Source: Stutzerimonas frequens
GTDB lineage: Bacteria; Pseudomonadota; Gammaproteobacteria; Pseudomonadales; Pseudomonadaceae
Length of the DNA: 64,000 nt
Direction of reading: 5' to 3'
Assembly: GCF_024448335.1 (NCBI RefSeq)
Contig: NZ_JAMOHM010000003.1
Span: 248,001-312,000, forward strand
Shown here piece after piece: positions 33,807-43,018 of the stretch. Position 1 is the stretch's first letter, and each line of letters opens with the position of its first letter. The notes beneath the pieces were generated by a model. The model was not told the DNA's origin. It saw only the letters and a program-made list of their open reading frames with translations, and searched no databases. A program made the position numbers and the translations under genes.

Positions 33807-35273
33807 ATGAATGCATCGCTGGTCATTCTGGCGCTCACCGTCGCCAGCTTTCTTCTCGGTTTTCTTCGCGATCTGTTCATCGCCCGCTCGTTTGGCCTCA
33901 GCTGGGAAGCGGATCTCATCTTCGTTGCGCTGATCCTGCCGCTGTTCTTCGAGAACTTCCTCGGCCTGGCATTGCGCGACACCATGATCCCTTACCTGCA
34001 GAAGCTGCGCAGCCAGTCGGAATCGCTGTTCGAGGCGGTCGCGCGCTGGCTCTACTGGCGTGTGATGCTGCTCGGTGCCGCCGCCTGCGCACTGATCGTG
34101 CTCTCCAGCTACTGGGTACTCAACGCGCTGGCGCCCGGTTGGACCGCCGAGCAGGTAGCCAGCGGTCAGCTGGTGTTCTGTGTCGGCGCACTGCTGATCG
34201 CCGTGCAAGCGGCGCTTTACTGCCAGGGCGCACTGCTGAACATGGACAACGTGTTCATCATGCCGATGACGCGCACGCTGCTACTCAATGCCGGGGCGAT
34301 CGTCGGCATTCTGTTGTTCGAGCCCAGTGGCATGGTGATCTTCCTCGGCATGCTGCTGCCGCAGGTTGCGCTGATCATCGTCCAGCACCGGCGCATCCGC
34401 TACATGCGTGGCGAAGCGTTGCCGCTGGAGAAGGGACATGGCAGTCAGTTCGGACTGGCGTTCGCGCCAGTGCTGCTAGCTGCCGGGGCGCAGCAGGCAT
34501 GCATACTCGCCGAACGCATGTTCGCCTCGTTTCTCGAGGAAGGCAGCATCACCATGCTTTCCTTCGCCTTCCGCATCGTCACCATTCCGCTGACGCTGTA
34601 CGCCATGTCGGTGCTGTCGGTCTTGTTTCCGCAGTTTTCCTCAAGCTGGAACGACCAGGACCATAGCGGTCACGCCGCTGTGATCCGCAAGGGGTTGCTG
34701 GCGACGCTGTTGTTCCTCGTTCCTGCCGCAGTGGTGCTGTGCTCCTTCCCCGAGGCGGTAGTCTCGGTGTTGCTCGAACGTGGGCAGTTCGGCGCGGCCC
34801 AGACGCAGGCAACGGCTTCGCTGATGGTGATCTACGCGCTCGGCCTACCGGCGATGGGACTTGCCCTGCTGTGGGGACGGGCGTTGCTTGCGCAGCACCA
34901 GGCGCGTCTGTTCCTGGTCATTACGCTGATCAGCTCGGTCATGACCATAGCGCTGGATGCTGCACTCTATCGCCACTACGGCGCCGCCGGGCTGGCACTG
35001 GCCTTCACCAGCGGGGCCATGTTGCAGGCCCTGTTCATGGGGCTGTTCGTCTACCGCACCTCGCCCCGAGGCGCCGGCGTGGCCGTACTGGCGCGCTGGC
35101 TGGCGACCGCAGTAGCGCTCGCCGGGGCAGTGCATTTCCTGCCGCAGCCACAGGGCTTCGTCGAACTGTGCCTTTACATCGGGCTGGTGCTGGTGGGTTT
35201 CGCCGCAGGGGTCACCCTACTGGGTGAGCGTGATCTGTTCCGTCCGCGCTATTGGTCGATGCGCAAGGCCTGA
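33807..35273 (+). CDS. MurJ/MviN-family lipid-linked saccharide flippase paralogue
   Basis: Polytopic membrane protein of 488 aa with about 13-14 hydrophobic helices, in the MOP/MviN superfamily whose best-known member MurJ flips lipid II. The first helix has the MurJ-like GFLRDLFIARSFG with both Arg residues (about 21 and 27). The MurJ segment that carries essential Arg residues (LPNLLRRIF in E. coli, from memory) is replaced here by LPLFFENF, so it is probably not the housekeeping MurJ. It may flip a different polyprenyl-linked glycan. Single gene, divergent from muxA and convergent with the SAF oxidoreductase, with a strong hairpin between them. Confidence 0.75.
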   Translation: MNASLVILALTVASFLLGFLRDLFIARSFGLSWEADLIFVALILPLFFENFLGLALRDTMIPYLQKLRSQSESLFEAVARWLYWRVMLLGAAACALIVLSSYWVLNALAPGWTAEQVASGQLVFCVGALLIAVQAALYCQGALLNMDNVFIMPMTRTLLLNAGAIVGILLFEPSGMVIFLGMLLPQVALIIVQHRRIRYMRGEALPLEKGHGSQFGLAFAPVLLAAGAQQACILAERMFASFLEEGSITMLSFAFRIVTIPLTLYAMSVLSVLFPQFSSSWNDQDHSGHAAVIRKGLLATLLFLVPAAVVLCSFPEAVVSVLLERGQFGAAQTQATASLMVIYALGLPAMGLALLWGRALLAQHQARLFLVITLISSVMTIALDAALYRHYGAAGLALAFTSGAMLQALFMGLFVYRTSPRGAGVAVLARWLATAVALAGAVHFLPQPQGFVELCLYIGLVLVGFAAGVTLLGERDLFRPRYWSMRKA

Positions 35274-35316
35274 CAGACGCTCACCGTCGTCGCGAGCTGA
35301 AGTTCCAACGGCAGAA

Positions 35317-35353
35317 ACGACAAGGCCGCTGCGTGGTGCAGCGGCCTTGTCGT
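35317..35353 (+). terminator. bidirectional hairpin between convergent genes
   Basis: A perfect 16-bp stem (35317-35332 with 35338-35353) around a 5-nt loop GTGGT lies between the stops of the flippase gene (+) and the oxidoreductase gene (-). There is no long T tract, but the strength and place argue for termination in both directions. Confidence 0.75.
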
Positions 35354-35367
35354 CAGGACGTTCATGC

Positions 35368-36612
35368 TCACCCCCCCAGGGCGAGCATTCCCATGGTGCT
35401 GACGCAGGGCGTCGTCCAGCCGTCCGATGTGGCATCGGATTTCTGCGGACGCGGTCGGCGCTGCTCCATGACGATGTCCAGCGCACGACTGGGCAGGATA
35501 TCGATATCGTCGAAGGTGATGATCTGCCCCGGCTCGACCGCACGCTTGAGCGCCGTCTTGCGTAGCAGGCCGATGGGTACGTGATCCGGATGCTCGGCGA
35601 GCTTGATCGCCTCGCCACGGAACTGGAAGCCACCGATTCCACGATCGATCAGCTCACCGGGCTTCATGGCGCGCTTGGCAATCGCCGCCACGCCCAAGGT
35701 CGGCTCGGTCGAGTTGTTGAGCAGCACACCGCCTCCGTCCAGCACGCGGCGCAGGGTCTTGCCCACCTCCAGCGAACACAGATGGAAAGGCCTGACCAGC
35801 GTATAGAACGGCCCGCGTCCCAGCTTGAAGTACTCGATGGCTCGCGCCTGATCCTCGTCGTGCCGCCCGACCAGGAATACGCCACCGGCTGGATAACCTG
35901 AGGGGATCACATAGTCGACGATCGGCTGTCCAGCGCGCTCGGCCATCATTCCCAGCAAGCTGGCGCTGTCGTCCAGATTGGTCGAGGCCAACCCTTCCAT
36001 GCCCTGGCGGGTAATGGTCGCGCCAAGGCCGTTGCCGAGGATCACCTGTTCGATCTGCACCTTGGTGCCATCGGTAAAGGAGGTCGTCTGGTCAACGCTG
36101 ATGCCTTGTCGATTGGCCCAGTAGGCCATGTCTTCGGGCGACGGGTCGTGGTTCAGATAGCCCTTCATGTTGCCGTAGACCATCGGCTGGAAGCCCATCT
36201 GCAGCGCATCTTCGCGCAACGCAGCGAGCGAGCCGGGCTGATCGCCCTCGGCTTCGGTGAGAAAACCCTTCCCCGCCAGGTAGGAACCCGTGGTGACCTG
36301 CAGCTCGGCGTTGACGGTCACCACCTGCAGCCCAGCCTCGAAGGCCCGTTCGATGACCGAAGTACCGTGAAAGACATCACCACTGCATTCGACGATCAGA
36401 TCGGAATGATCGATCAGCTCGTCCAGCGAGTTGGTCAATGCCTCGGGCAGCGGAAAGTCAGTCAGCGAGGAAAGCGGGCGGCGCGTCAGGACGCGGGAGA
36501 TCTGCATGTCCTGATAGTGCCGTTTGATCAACCGAACGATGCCGTGGGCAATCATTCCGGTTCCGGATATACCGATTCTTTTGACATCTGAGGTAGGCAT
36601 AACTGAATCCAT
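35368..36612 (-). CDS. NAD(P)-binding oxidoreductase with C-terminal SAF domain (homoserine-dehydrogenase-like)
   Basis: Protein of 414 aa with an N-terminal Rossmann fold (RIGISGTGMIAHGIVRLI) like homoserine dehydrogenase or DapB, a middle domain with QPMVYGNMKGYLNHDPSPED, and a C-terminal SAF-like part (LKRAVEPGQIITFDDIDILP). This architecture corresponds to the COG4091 group of predicted homoserine-dehydrogenase-like proteins; the reaction is unknown to me. It lacks an ACT domain, so it is not the biosynthetic homoserine dehydrogenase. A second start at 36600 is equally possible; neither has a clear Shine-Dalgarno. Convergent with the MurJ-like flippase, which raises but does not prove a role in glycan synthesis. 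Confidence 0.7.
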   Translation of the reverse strand: MDSVMPTSDVKRIGISGTGMIAHGIVRLIKRHYQDMQISRVLTRRPLSSLTDFPLPEALTNSLDELIDHSDLIVECSGDVFHGTSVIERAFEAGLQVVTVNAELQVTTGSYLAGKGFLTEAEGDQPGSLAALREDALQMGFQPMVYGNMKGYLNHDPSPEDMAYWANRQGISVDQTTSFTDGTKVQIEQVILGNGLGATITRQGMEGLASTNLDDSASLLGMMAERAGQPIVDYVIPSGYPAGGVFLVGRHDEDQARAIEYFKLGRGPFYTLVRPFHLCSLEVGKTLRRVLDGGGVLLNNSTEPTLGVAAIAKRAMKPGELIDRGIGGFQFRGEAIKLAEHPDHVPIGLLRKTALKRAVEPGQIITFDDIDILPSRALDIVMEQRRPRPQKSDATSDGWTTPCVSTMGMLALGG

Positions 36613-36808
36613 TCAATGGGCATCAGCTCTATGACAGCAGCCGCGCGAAAAGATTTTTAAGAAAAGCTGCCTAATTGCCATCTTTGTGGGCTTGCGCTCA
36701 CCCTGAAATCCTCTGGTAAGCGACACCACGGAAAGTAGTTCGACCCCGATGTTTCCGCTAATTGACCTCGACAGGCGGTTTCACCTGTGCCGATTGATTT
36801 CTGTCGCC

Positions 36809-36840
36809 AAAAAAACGGCGAGCCCCTAAGGACTCGCCGT
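36809..36840 (-). terminator. intrinsic terminator of tpx
   Basis: On the minus strand the 8-bp stem ACGGCGAG/CTCGCCGT with a 10-nt loop is followed by seven T residues, 20 nt after the tpx stop. A standard rho-independent terminator. The rest of the gap 36613-36808 shows nothing recognisable. Confidence 0.92.
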
Positions 36841-36860
36841 CGACTAGCCATTAGCGCGCT

Positions 36861-37361
36861 TCAGGCAAGTGAAGCGATAGCTGCCTCGTAGTTCGGTTCG
36901 CTGCCGATCTCGCTGACCAGTTCGCTGTGCAGCACGCGATCCTGCTCATCCAGCACGACTACCGCGCGTGCAGCAACGCCGGCCAGCGGACCGCTGGCGA
37001 TCGCCACACCGTAGTCCTTGAGGAACTCGGCGCCCCGCATGGTTGACAGGTTGACCACATTTTCCAGCCCCTCGGCGCCACAGAAGCGCTTCTGCGCGAA
37101 AGGCAGGTCGGCGGAGATGCACAGCACGACGGTGTTCTCGAGCGCATTGGCCTGAGCATTGAACTTGCGCACCGACGTGGCGCAGGTCGGCGTATCGACA
37201 CTTGGGAAGACGTTGAGGATCTTGCGCTTGCCGGCAAAGGCTGCCAGCTCGACGTCGGCGAGGTTGGCGCCTACCAGGCGAAACGGCTTGGCCTGCTGGC
37301 CGGCCTGCGGAAACTCGCCGGCTACCTGGACGGGGGTGCCTTTCAGGGTGACTTCTGTCAT
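36861..37361 (-). CDS. tpx: thiol peroxidase Tpx
   Basis: Atypical 2-Cys peroxiredoxin (166 aa) that reduces lipid and hydrogen peroxides using thioredoxin. The peroxidatic Cys60 sits in [11 protein letters not shown] and the resolving Cys94 in [11 protein letters not shown], both at family positions, and the length is normal. GGAG lies 7 nt before the ATG. Single gene between two terminators. No OxyR site could be assigned in the short upstream region. Confidence 0.95.
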   Translation of the reverse strand: MTEVTLKGTPVQVAGEFPQAGQQAKPFRLVGANLADVELAAFAGKRKILNVFPSVDTPTCATSVRKFNAQANALENTVVLCISADLPFAQKRFCGAEGLENVVNLSTMRGAEFLKDYGVAIASGPLAGVAARAVVVLDEQDRVLHSELVSEIGSEPNYEAAIASLA

Positions 37362-37390
37362 TGCTTCGCTCCTCGATGGGTGACACGAAA

Positions 37391-37419
37391 AGGCCGCGGG
37401 GCCATCAGCCCCACGGCCT
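37391..37419 (-). terminator. intrinsic terminator of the AgcS symporter gene
   Basis: AGGCCG-C-GGGGC, loop CATCA, GCCCC-A-CGGCCT forms an 11-bp stem with one mismatch. On the minus strand it is followed by TTTTC, about 80 nt past the symporter stop. A second hairpin (AACCGCC/GGCGGTT, 37460-37479) lies between the stop and this one. Confidence 0.75.
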
Positions 37420-37497
37420 GAAAGAGGGCCCGAGTGTAGCCTCGGACCGCCGATCGGTGAACCGCCATCTAGGGCGGTTACCGACCATTACCGGACA

Positions 37498-38841
37498 TCA
37501 GCTGCGTGCGAAATATTCCTTGGTCAGCTTGACCACTACCGGACTCAGCAGCAACAGCGAAACGAGGTTGGGGATCGCCATCAGGCCGTTGAGGGTATCG
37601 GCCAACAGCCAGGCGAAGTCGAGCTGGGCGATGGCACCGAACGGCACCGCCAGCACCCAGATCACACGGAAAGGCCAGATGGCTCGCGTGCCGACCAGAA
37701 ACTCCCAGCACTTCTCGCCGAAGTAGCTCCAGCCCAGGATGGTAGTGAAGGCGAAGACCACCAGCGCGATGGTCAGGATGATGCCACCGATACCCGGCAT
37801 GGCCGACTCGAAGGCTGCCGCGGACAGCGCCGCCCCGCTTTCGCCGCTGGTCCAGACGCCGGTGCAGATGATCGCAAGGCCTGTCATCGAGCAGACGATG
37901 ATGGTGTCGATGAACGTACCCAGCATGCCGATCATGCCCGAGCGCACCGAGCTGGTGGTGGTACCGGCCGCCTGAGCGATACCGGCGGTACCGAGGCCCG
38001 CCTCGTTGGAGAAGATGCCACGAGCCACACCGAAGCGAATTGCCGCCATGACCGCAGCGCCGGCGAAACCACCGGTCGCGGCGATAGGGGTGAAAGCGTG
38101 GGTGAAGATCAGATCGAAGGCTGCCGGAATCGCCGAAGCGTTGACTACCAGCACCACCACCGCGGCGATCAGGTAGGCCAGACACATGAACGGCACCAGC
38201 GAGGCGGCGACCACGCCGATGCGGCGGATGCCGCCAAGGATCACCAGCCCGACCACCACCATGGTCAGCAGCCCCGTCATCCAGAGCGGTACGGCAAAGG
38301 TCGTTTCCAGCGCATGAGCCATGCTGTTGACCTGCACCATGTTGCCAATGCCGAAGCCGGCCAGCCCGCCGAAGATGGCGAATGCGGTGCCGAGCCAGAC
38401 CCACTTCTTGCCCAGGCCGTTCTTGATCGCGTACATCGGGCCGCCAACGTGCTCGCCCCGGTCGTCCTTCTCGCGGTAATGAACCGCCAGCACGACCTCG
38501 CAGTACTTGGTCGCCATACCGACCAGCGCGGTGCACCACATCCAGAACAGCGCCCCCGGCCCGCCGAGAAAGATCGCGGTCGCCACACCGGCGATATTCC
38601 CTGTCCCCACTGTCGCGGCCAGGGAGGTCATCAGTGCCTGGAACGGGCTGATTTCACCGGTCGAATCATCCCCCTTGGCACGGCCGCGCCACATCAGCGC
38701 AAAGCCTGTGCCGATGCGCGTAAGCGGCATGAACTTGAGGAAGATCATCAGGAACAGACCGGTACCGAGGATCAGTACCAGCATGGGTGGGCCCCAGACG
38801 AGGCCGTTTACGGTATTGACGAGGTTGTTCAGAAATTCCAT
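37498..38841 (-). CDS. sodium:alanine/glycine symporter, AgcS (DagA) family
   Basis: Inner-membrane sodium-coupled amino-acid carrier of 447 aa with about 10-11 helices. The family signature LAATVGTGNIAGVATAIFLGG is present (about residues 75-95), followed by GGPMYAIKNGLGKKW and FSNEAGLGTAGIAQAAG. The likely substrates are alanine, glycine or D-alanine, from family knowledge. AAGGTG precedes the ATG. The gene is single, and its 493-bp upstream region carries several hairpins that could be part of its leader. Confidence 0.9.
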   Translation of the reverse strand: MEFLNNLVNTVNGLVWGPPMLVLILGTGLFLMIFLKFMPLTRIGTGFALMWRGRAKGDDSTGEISPFQALMTSLAATVGTGNIAGVATAIFLGGPGALFWMWCTALVGMATKYCEVVLAVHYREKDDRGEHVGGPMYAIKNGLGKKWVWLGTAFAIFGGLAGFGIGNMVQVNSMAHALETTFAVPLWMTGLLTMVVVGLVILGGIRRIGVVAASLVPFMCLAYLIAAVVVLVVNASAIPAAFDLIFTHAFTPIAATGGFAGAAVMAAIRFGVARGIFSNEAGLGTAGIAQAAGTTTSSVRSGMIGMLGTFIDTIIVCSMTGLAIICTGVWTSGESGAALSAAAFESAMPGIGGIILTIALVVFAFTTILGWSYFGEKCWEFLVGTRAIWPFRVIWVLAVPFGAIAQLDFAWLLADTLNGLMAIPNLVSLLLLSPVVVKLTKEYFARS

Positions 38842-39334
38842 TCGAGCACCTTATTTCTTATAAGCGAGTTCCCTCGCGTTGGGGGCGCGCTACCGTGGAG
38901 CCGTTGAAAAACATGACGCTTGTGGCGGTGGTTTTTCAGCGACCAGGTACCGACGACTCCGATCCGCCTCTGGAGCTGGTAAGCGCTGAGGTCCGCAGCG
39001 CTTTGCAAGACTCGTGCTAGAGCGTTGCGCGGCGATGACCGCGACGGTCGGAAGCGTGGATGCTACCACTGCATTCGCTCGTTGGGCGCGGGGCAATCGC
39101 GCCAGATTCGATGATCGAATCGACGCAGGAACCAGACCGAACGGTCAAACCCGGACAGCCCGCGCCCGCCGAATAGCGAATGGCAAGCAAAGCGAACTCA
39201 GCGTAGCCCAGTCTGGTGCGCGCGCCAGTGGTCGCTGGCGCGCTTTGGTGCGGCTGTTGCCATATCAGATCGATCAGCCGGGTAGAACAGCGCAGCAAGG
39301 CGACGGCCGCCCTGCAGCCACGCCGTGCCTGCGT
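38842..39334 (-). other. 493-bp non-coding region with several hairpins (agcS leader / tamB 3' region)
   Basis: No convincing gene. Reading on the minus strand toward agcS, the structures are: a 9-bp hairpin GCGCGCCAG/CTGGCGCGC (39220-39243), a possible tamB terminator; an odd-centred palindrome GATTCGAT-G-ATCGAATC (39105-39121), an operator candidate; an 11-bp stem with one G-U pair built on TGAAAAAC/GTTTTTCA (38902-38941); and a GCGAG-TTCC-CTCGC tetraloop hairpin (38864-38877) just before the agcS ribosome binding site. A structured 5' leader for agcS is possible. The glycine-riboswitch signature was looked for and not seen. Confidence 0.5.
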
Positions 39335-42300
39335 TCAGAAATTGCGGCGGTAGAAGATGTCCAGCGAACTGGCCAGACCGCTGGCCGCCTCGAGAAAAAT
39401 CCGCCGCGTCAGTTGATAACGCAGCGCGATGGTATTGGACGGCTCGAACACGCCGACGCCGTAGCGCAGGGCCAGGCGTTCGGTCAGTCGGCCGGTGGCG
39501 ACCACGCTGGTGCTAGCACCCGTGCCTTCTGTGTCCAGCTGGAAATCCTGAATGCCCAGGCGTTGCGCCAACCCGCCTGTAATCGATGAGCTGCCAGCCA
39601 GGCCAAGGCCCAGCGCCGCCTGGGCCAGCAGGTTGCTGTCCCCGGTATCGGCGCCCAGCGGTCGCCCCAGCACCAGATAGGCCAGTGCCTGCTCCTGACT
39701 CATGGCAGGTTCGGAAAAGACGTCGATCCGCGGCTGTTCGGCGCTACCTGTGATGCGCAGGCCGGCCACCACGTTTTCCGCCTCGATCCGGCGGATCGCC
39801 TCGATATTGAGGAACGGCTGGCTGATCAGGCCGGTGAAGAGCAGCTCGGCACGCCGGATAGTCAGGCGCTGACCGTAGGCGCGATAGCGGCCGTTCTTCA
39901 GCTGCAGCTCGCCGCGCGCATCCAGGTTGTCACCGATATGCAGGTAGCCGGCGAGATCCGCGGTCAGGCCGAAGCCGGAGAAGCGCAGGCGATCCTGTCC
40001 AACCTCGACATCGATATCCATCTTCACCGCCAGCGGCGTAGCCTCCTCCTCGGCTTCACGACCGACGATCACGGTGTCTTCGGACACCTTCACCGTCGAC
40101 GGCGGCAATTCACGCACCGTGATCGCGCCCCGTGGCACCTCGACCCGACCACTGACGGCCAGTTGCTGGCCGCTCAGAACGATGCGCAGGTCAGGCTCGA
40201 CTTCAAGGTCGGCGTAAGGCTCAACCACCACCGGCAGGCGACTGCCCTTGATCGCCAGGTCCAGATCCGTTTCGTTCCGCCAGTCCAGTGCGCCGCTCAG
40301 GCTGCCGCGCCCCTGTTCGCCGGCCCGCCAGTTGCCGTCGATGTCCAGTCGCTCGCCCTCGATCAGCATGCGCGCCCGCAGGTCTTCGAAGGTCGTCGGC
40401 AGCTCATTGCCGGCGACCTCCCCGTCGCTCAACAGCAGCTGGCCATTGAGCGTCGGCTGCTGCAGGGTGCCGGCCAGCTGGCCACTTCCGTTCAGTTCGC
40501 CGCGCAAACGCTCGACCATCGGCACAAACGGGCGCGCCACCGAAAGATCGAGACCACTCAGGCGAAACTCGCCATCGATTGGCTTGGCCGCAGGCCGCGG
40601 ATCGATCTGCAGCTGCACGTCCAGTTCGCCCAGCTCACCGCCCTGAAAACGCAGCTGGCTGTCGATTCGCTCCGGCAGCAAGCGACTGTTCAGCGCCAGG
40701 GTCTGATAGGGGAAGTCGTGCCACTCGTCCGCATCGCGAATGCGCAGCACGCCGGGGCCGGCGTCGACCTGAACCCGGCCATTGGGTCCGCCAGCGGGAA
40801 GGTCCAGCTCGATATCGGCATTCAACTCGCCCTGCCAGCGGAAATCTTCGGGCAGATACTCGGCCAGGGTCTGAAGTGAGAAATCGCGCAGGCGATAGCG
40901 AATCTGCGGCTCCGGCAGCAGGCGCTGATTCTCCGCACAGAGGCTGGCGGGCCCGGAGCGCCAACAATGCGCACCGAATTCCAGTCGGCCATCGGCAAAA
41001 CGCTGCAGCGTGGCCGGCTGTTGCAGGGCCCAGTCCTGCTGCTGCGCGCTGAGTTCGCCACGCGTCAGCCGGCCAAGCCAGTCCTCACCGCGCCACCCGC
41101 CATCGAAGGCCAGCGCCAGGTCTAGCAACGGACCCTGTAGCTGCAGCTCGGCCTGATGCCGCTCGGCAGTGCCTTGGGCATTGATCCGCAGTGCTCCAAG
41201 ATCGGTCTCGCCTGCGCGGATTCGCTCAGCATCTAGCGCCAGCCGACCGCGCTCCCCATCGGATAGCTGACCCTGCAAGCTGAGGCGACGCAGCCGATTG
41301 TCCTGATAAGCGAGGTTGCGGCCGCTGAGCTCGAGCTGCCCGCTCGGCGCCGCTGCGGTTCCCGCCAGCGTGACCTCGCCGTTCACCCGCCCTCTGAGAT
41401 CGGGCCACAGCTGTGCCAGGCGGCTCAGTTCCAGTTGCAATCGACCATCCAGCGTCTGTGCCCAGGTGCCGCTGCCGTGCACGCGGTTATCGCCCATGCG
41501 CAGGTCGATGACCGGCAGGTTCCAGCGTTCGCCTTCGCCGTTGGCCTGCAATTGCAGGCTGGTGTTCTGGCCGCGCAGGCGCCCGGCGACGTCGAGGCTC
41601 GCCTCGGCCTGCAACTGCTCGTCACGCAAGGCGCCCTGGCTTTTCAGCGAACCGCCGAGATTGCCCGGCAGCTCGGCCAGCCAGTACGCCGGATCGAGCT
41701 CGCTCAGCGTCAGGTCCGCTTTCCAGTCCACGCCCTCGGCGAAGCCGACACTCAACGACCCCGTCGCACTGCCCTGCCCGGCCTGCAGTTGCAGTTGCGG
41801 TAGATGCACGGCTTCGAGATTGCCGCTGACCGGGCTGTTCAAAGTGAAATCTCCGGCCGGGCCGGTCATCGCCGAATCGAAGTTGCCGAGGTAGTTGCCA
41901 TTGTCGTATTGGATCTGCGCGTTGAGTTCGCGCAGTGTCACCGGCGGCTCCTCGATCGCCGGGTAGAGCCGTCGCCAGGGAAAATCGCGCCACGCCAGCT
42001 CGGCATTGGCGACCAGGCCGTCTTGCCAGGCGATGTCGCCAGAAAGGCTCACCCGGCGCTGCTGCCCGGCATCCAGCTCGAGCACGTCGATCTGTGCGCC
42101 GCTTGGGTTGACTATGCCTTCGAGCGCCAGGCGCACGGCACCGCCCTCGCCCGGCAGCCGACCGGTGCCGAGCAGGCGGTAACCATCTTCCATATCGCCG
42201 GTCGCGGTGAGTTCCAGTTCCTGCAGGCGCAGGGTTTCCGGCAGATCGGGCACTGCCTTGAAGCCGTCTGCGGTGAGCCTGATGGTCGCCGGCAATCGCT

Positions 42301-43018
42301 CGTCCAGCGCACGAACCTGGCCGCTGAGCGTGCCGTCGAGATAGCCCTGACTCTCGACCTCGAGTTGCAGCTGCTCGCGCAGCTCGCCCTCGACCGCGAG
42401 CTGCAGAGCCCACGGCTGCTCGTCAGCAGGCGGCTGCAGCGCTGCCTGCCCCTGCAGCTGCAGCGGCCAGGCGCCGCTGGGCTGCAGTCGGCCAGTCACT
42501 GACAGGTCCACATCCGCCCTGCGCACGTCGAGGCGCTGGATGTCCAGGCCATCCGCACGCCAATCTGCCTGCAGATACAGGTTTCGCACCTGCTCGCTTT
42601 CATTGAGCGTCACCCGGCCAATCTCAATGTGTTCGACTTGCAGCGCCAGCGGTAGATCGAGCTCAGGCAAGCTGAAGGGCTCCGCCGCCGGGTCAGGCTC
42701 GCTGGGCGGGAAGCTGAGGTCGATGTCGCCGGTGACCAGCTCGTCGATGCACAGCGTGCGCTTGAGCAGGCATGCCGGCGACCAGGCAAGACGGGGCTGT
42801 TGCACTTCGACGCGACTGCCGTCCTGCTCCCAGATCAGCCGCTCGGCCTGCCAGCGCTGGCCGAGTCGGCCTTCGAACGCTTCGACCGTCAGCCCCGGCA
42901 CCTGCCCCAGCAACCAGCGGCTGCCGCTGGCGGTGCCGAGCAGCACGGCGGTGACGATGAGCACGAGCAGTATCAGCCCAAGCAGCGTCCAGCCAAGCCC
43001 ACGCAGTACCCGCATCAC
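39335..43018 (-). CDS. tamB: translocation and assembly module protein TamB
   Basis: Large (1227 aa) AsmA-like protein with one N-terminal membrane anchor (LLGLILLVLIVTAVLL) that spans the periplasm to the outer-membrane partner TamA. Most of the length is repetitive beta-rich sequence with many LRGELNGSG/LQLQANGEGE-like strands, forming a lipid-conducting groove. The C-terminal DUF490/TamB domain is present (EQALAYLVLGRPL, GLAQRLGIQDFQLDTEG), ending in a Phe (FYRRNF) as in beta-barrel-linked proteins. It overlaps the tamA stop by 4 nt. Role: assembly of some outer-membrane proteins and phospholipid transport to the outer membrane. Confidence 0.93.
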   Translation of the reverse strand: MMRVLRGLGWTLLGLILLVLIVTAVLLGTASGSRWLLGQVPGLTVEAFEGRLGQRWQAERLIWEQDGSRVEVQQPRLAWSPACLLKRTLCIDELVTGDIDLSFPPSEPDPAAEPFSLPELDLPLALQVEHIEIGRVTLNESEQVRNLYLQADWRADGLDIQRLDVRRADVDLSVTGRLQPSGAWPLQLQGQAALQPPADEQPWALQLAVEGELREQLQLEVESQGYLDGTLSGQVRALDERLPATIRLTADGFKAVPDLPETLRLQELELTATGDMEDGYRLLGTGRLPGEGGAVRLALEGIVNPSGAQIDVLELDAGQQRRVSLSGDIAWQDGLVANAELAWRDFPWRRLYPAIEEPPVTLRELNAQIQYDNGNYLGNFDSAMTGPAGDFTLNSPVSGNLEAVHLPQLQLQAGQGSATGSLSVGFAEGVDWKADLTLSELDPAYWLAELPGNLGGSLKSQGALRDEQLQAEASLDVAGRLRGQNTSLQLQANGEGERWNLPVIDLRMGDNRVHGSGTWAQTLDGRLQLELSRLAQLWPDLRGRVNGEVTLAGTAAAPSGQLELSGRNLAYQDNRLRRLSLQGQLSDGERGRLALDAERIRAGETDLGALRINAQGTAERHQAELQLQGPLLDLALAFDGGWRGEDWLGRLTRGELSAQQQDWALQQPATLQRFADGRLEFGAHCWRSGPASLCAENQRLLPEPQIRYRLRDFSLQTLAEYLPEDFRWQGELNADIELDLPAGGPNGRVQVDAGPGVLRIRDADEWHDFPYQTLALNSRLLPERIDSQLRFQGGELGELDVQLQIDPRPAAKPIDGEFRLSGLDLSVARPFVPMVERLRGELNGSGQLAGTLQQPTLNGQLLLSDGEVAGNELPTTFEDLRARMLIEGERLDIDGNWRAGEQGRGSLSGALDWRNETDLDLAIKGSRLPVVVEPYADLEVEPDLRIVLSGQQLAVSGRVEVPRGAITVRELPPSTVKVSEDTVIVGREAEEEATPLAVKMDIDVEVGQDRLRFSGFGLTADLAGYLHIGDNLDARGELQLKNGRYRAYGQRLTIRRAELLFTGLISQPFLNIEAIRRIEAENVVAGLRITGSAEQPRIDVFSEPAMSQEQALAYLVLGRPLGADTGDSNLLAQAALGLGLAGSSSITGGLAQRLGIQDFQLDTEGTGASTSVVATGRLTERLALRYGVGVFEPSNTIALRYQLTRRIFLEAASGLASSLDIFYRRNF

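Noticed and set aside
38842-39000. Glycine riboswitch upstream of agcS
   Set aside because: The conserved tandem aptamer core could not be found on the minus strand.
39017-39298. Possible 93-aa gene in the agcS-tamB gap
   Set aside because: No Shine-Dalgarno, Arg/Ser-rich composition without any motif, and it contains the palindrome and hairpins of the gap.
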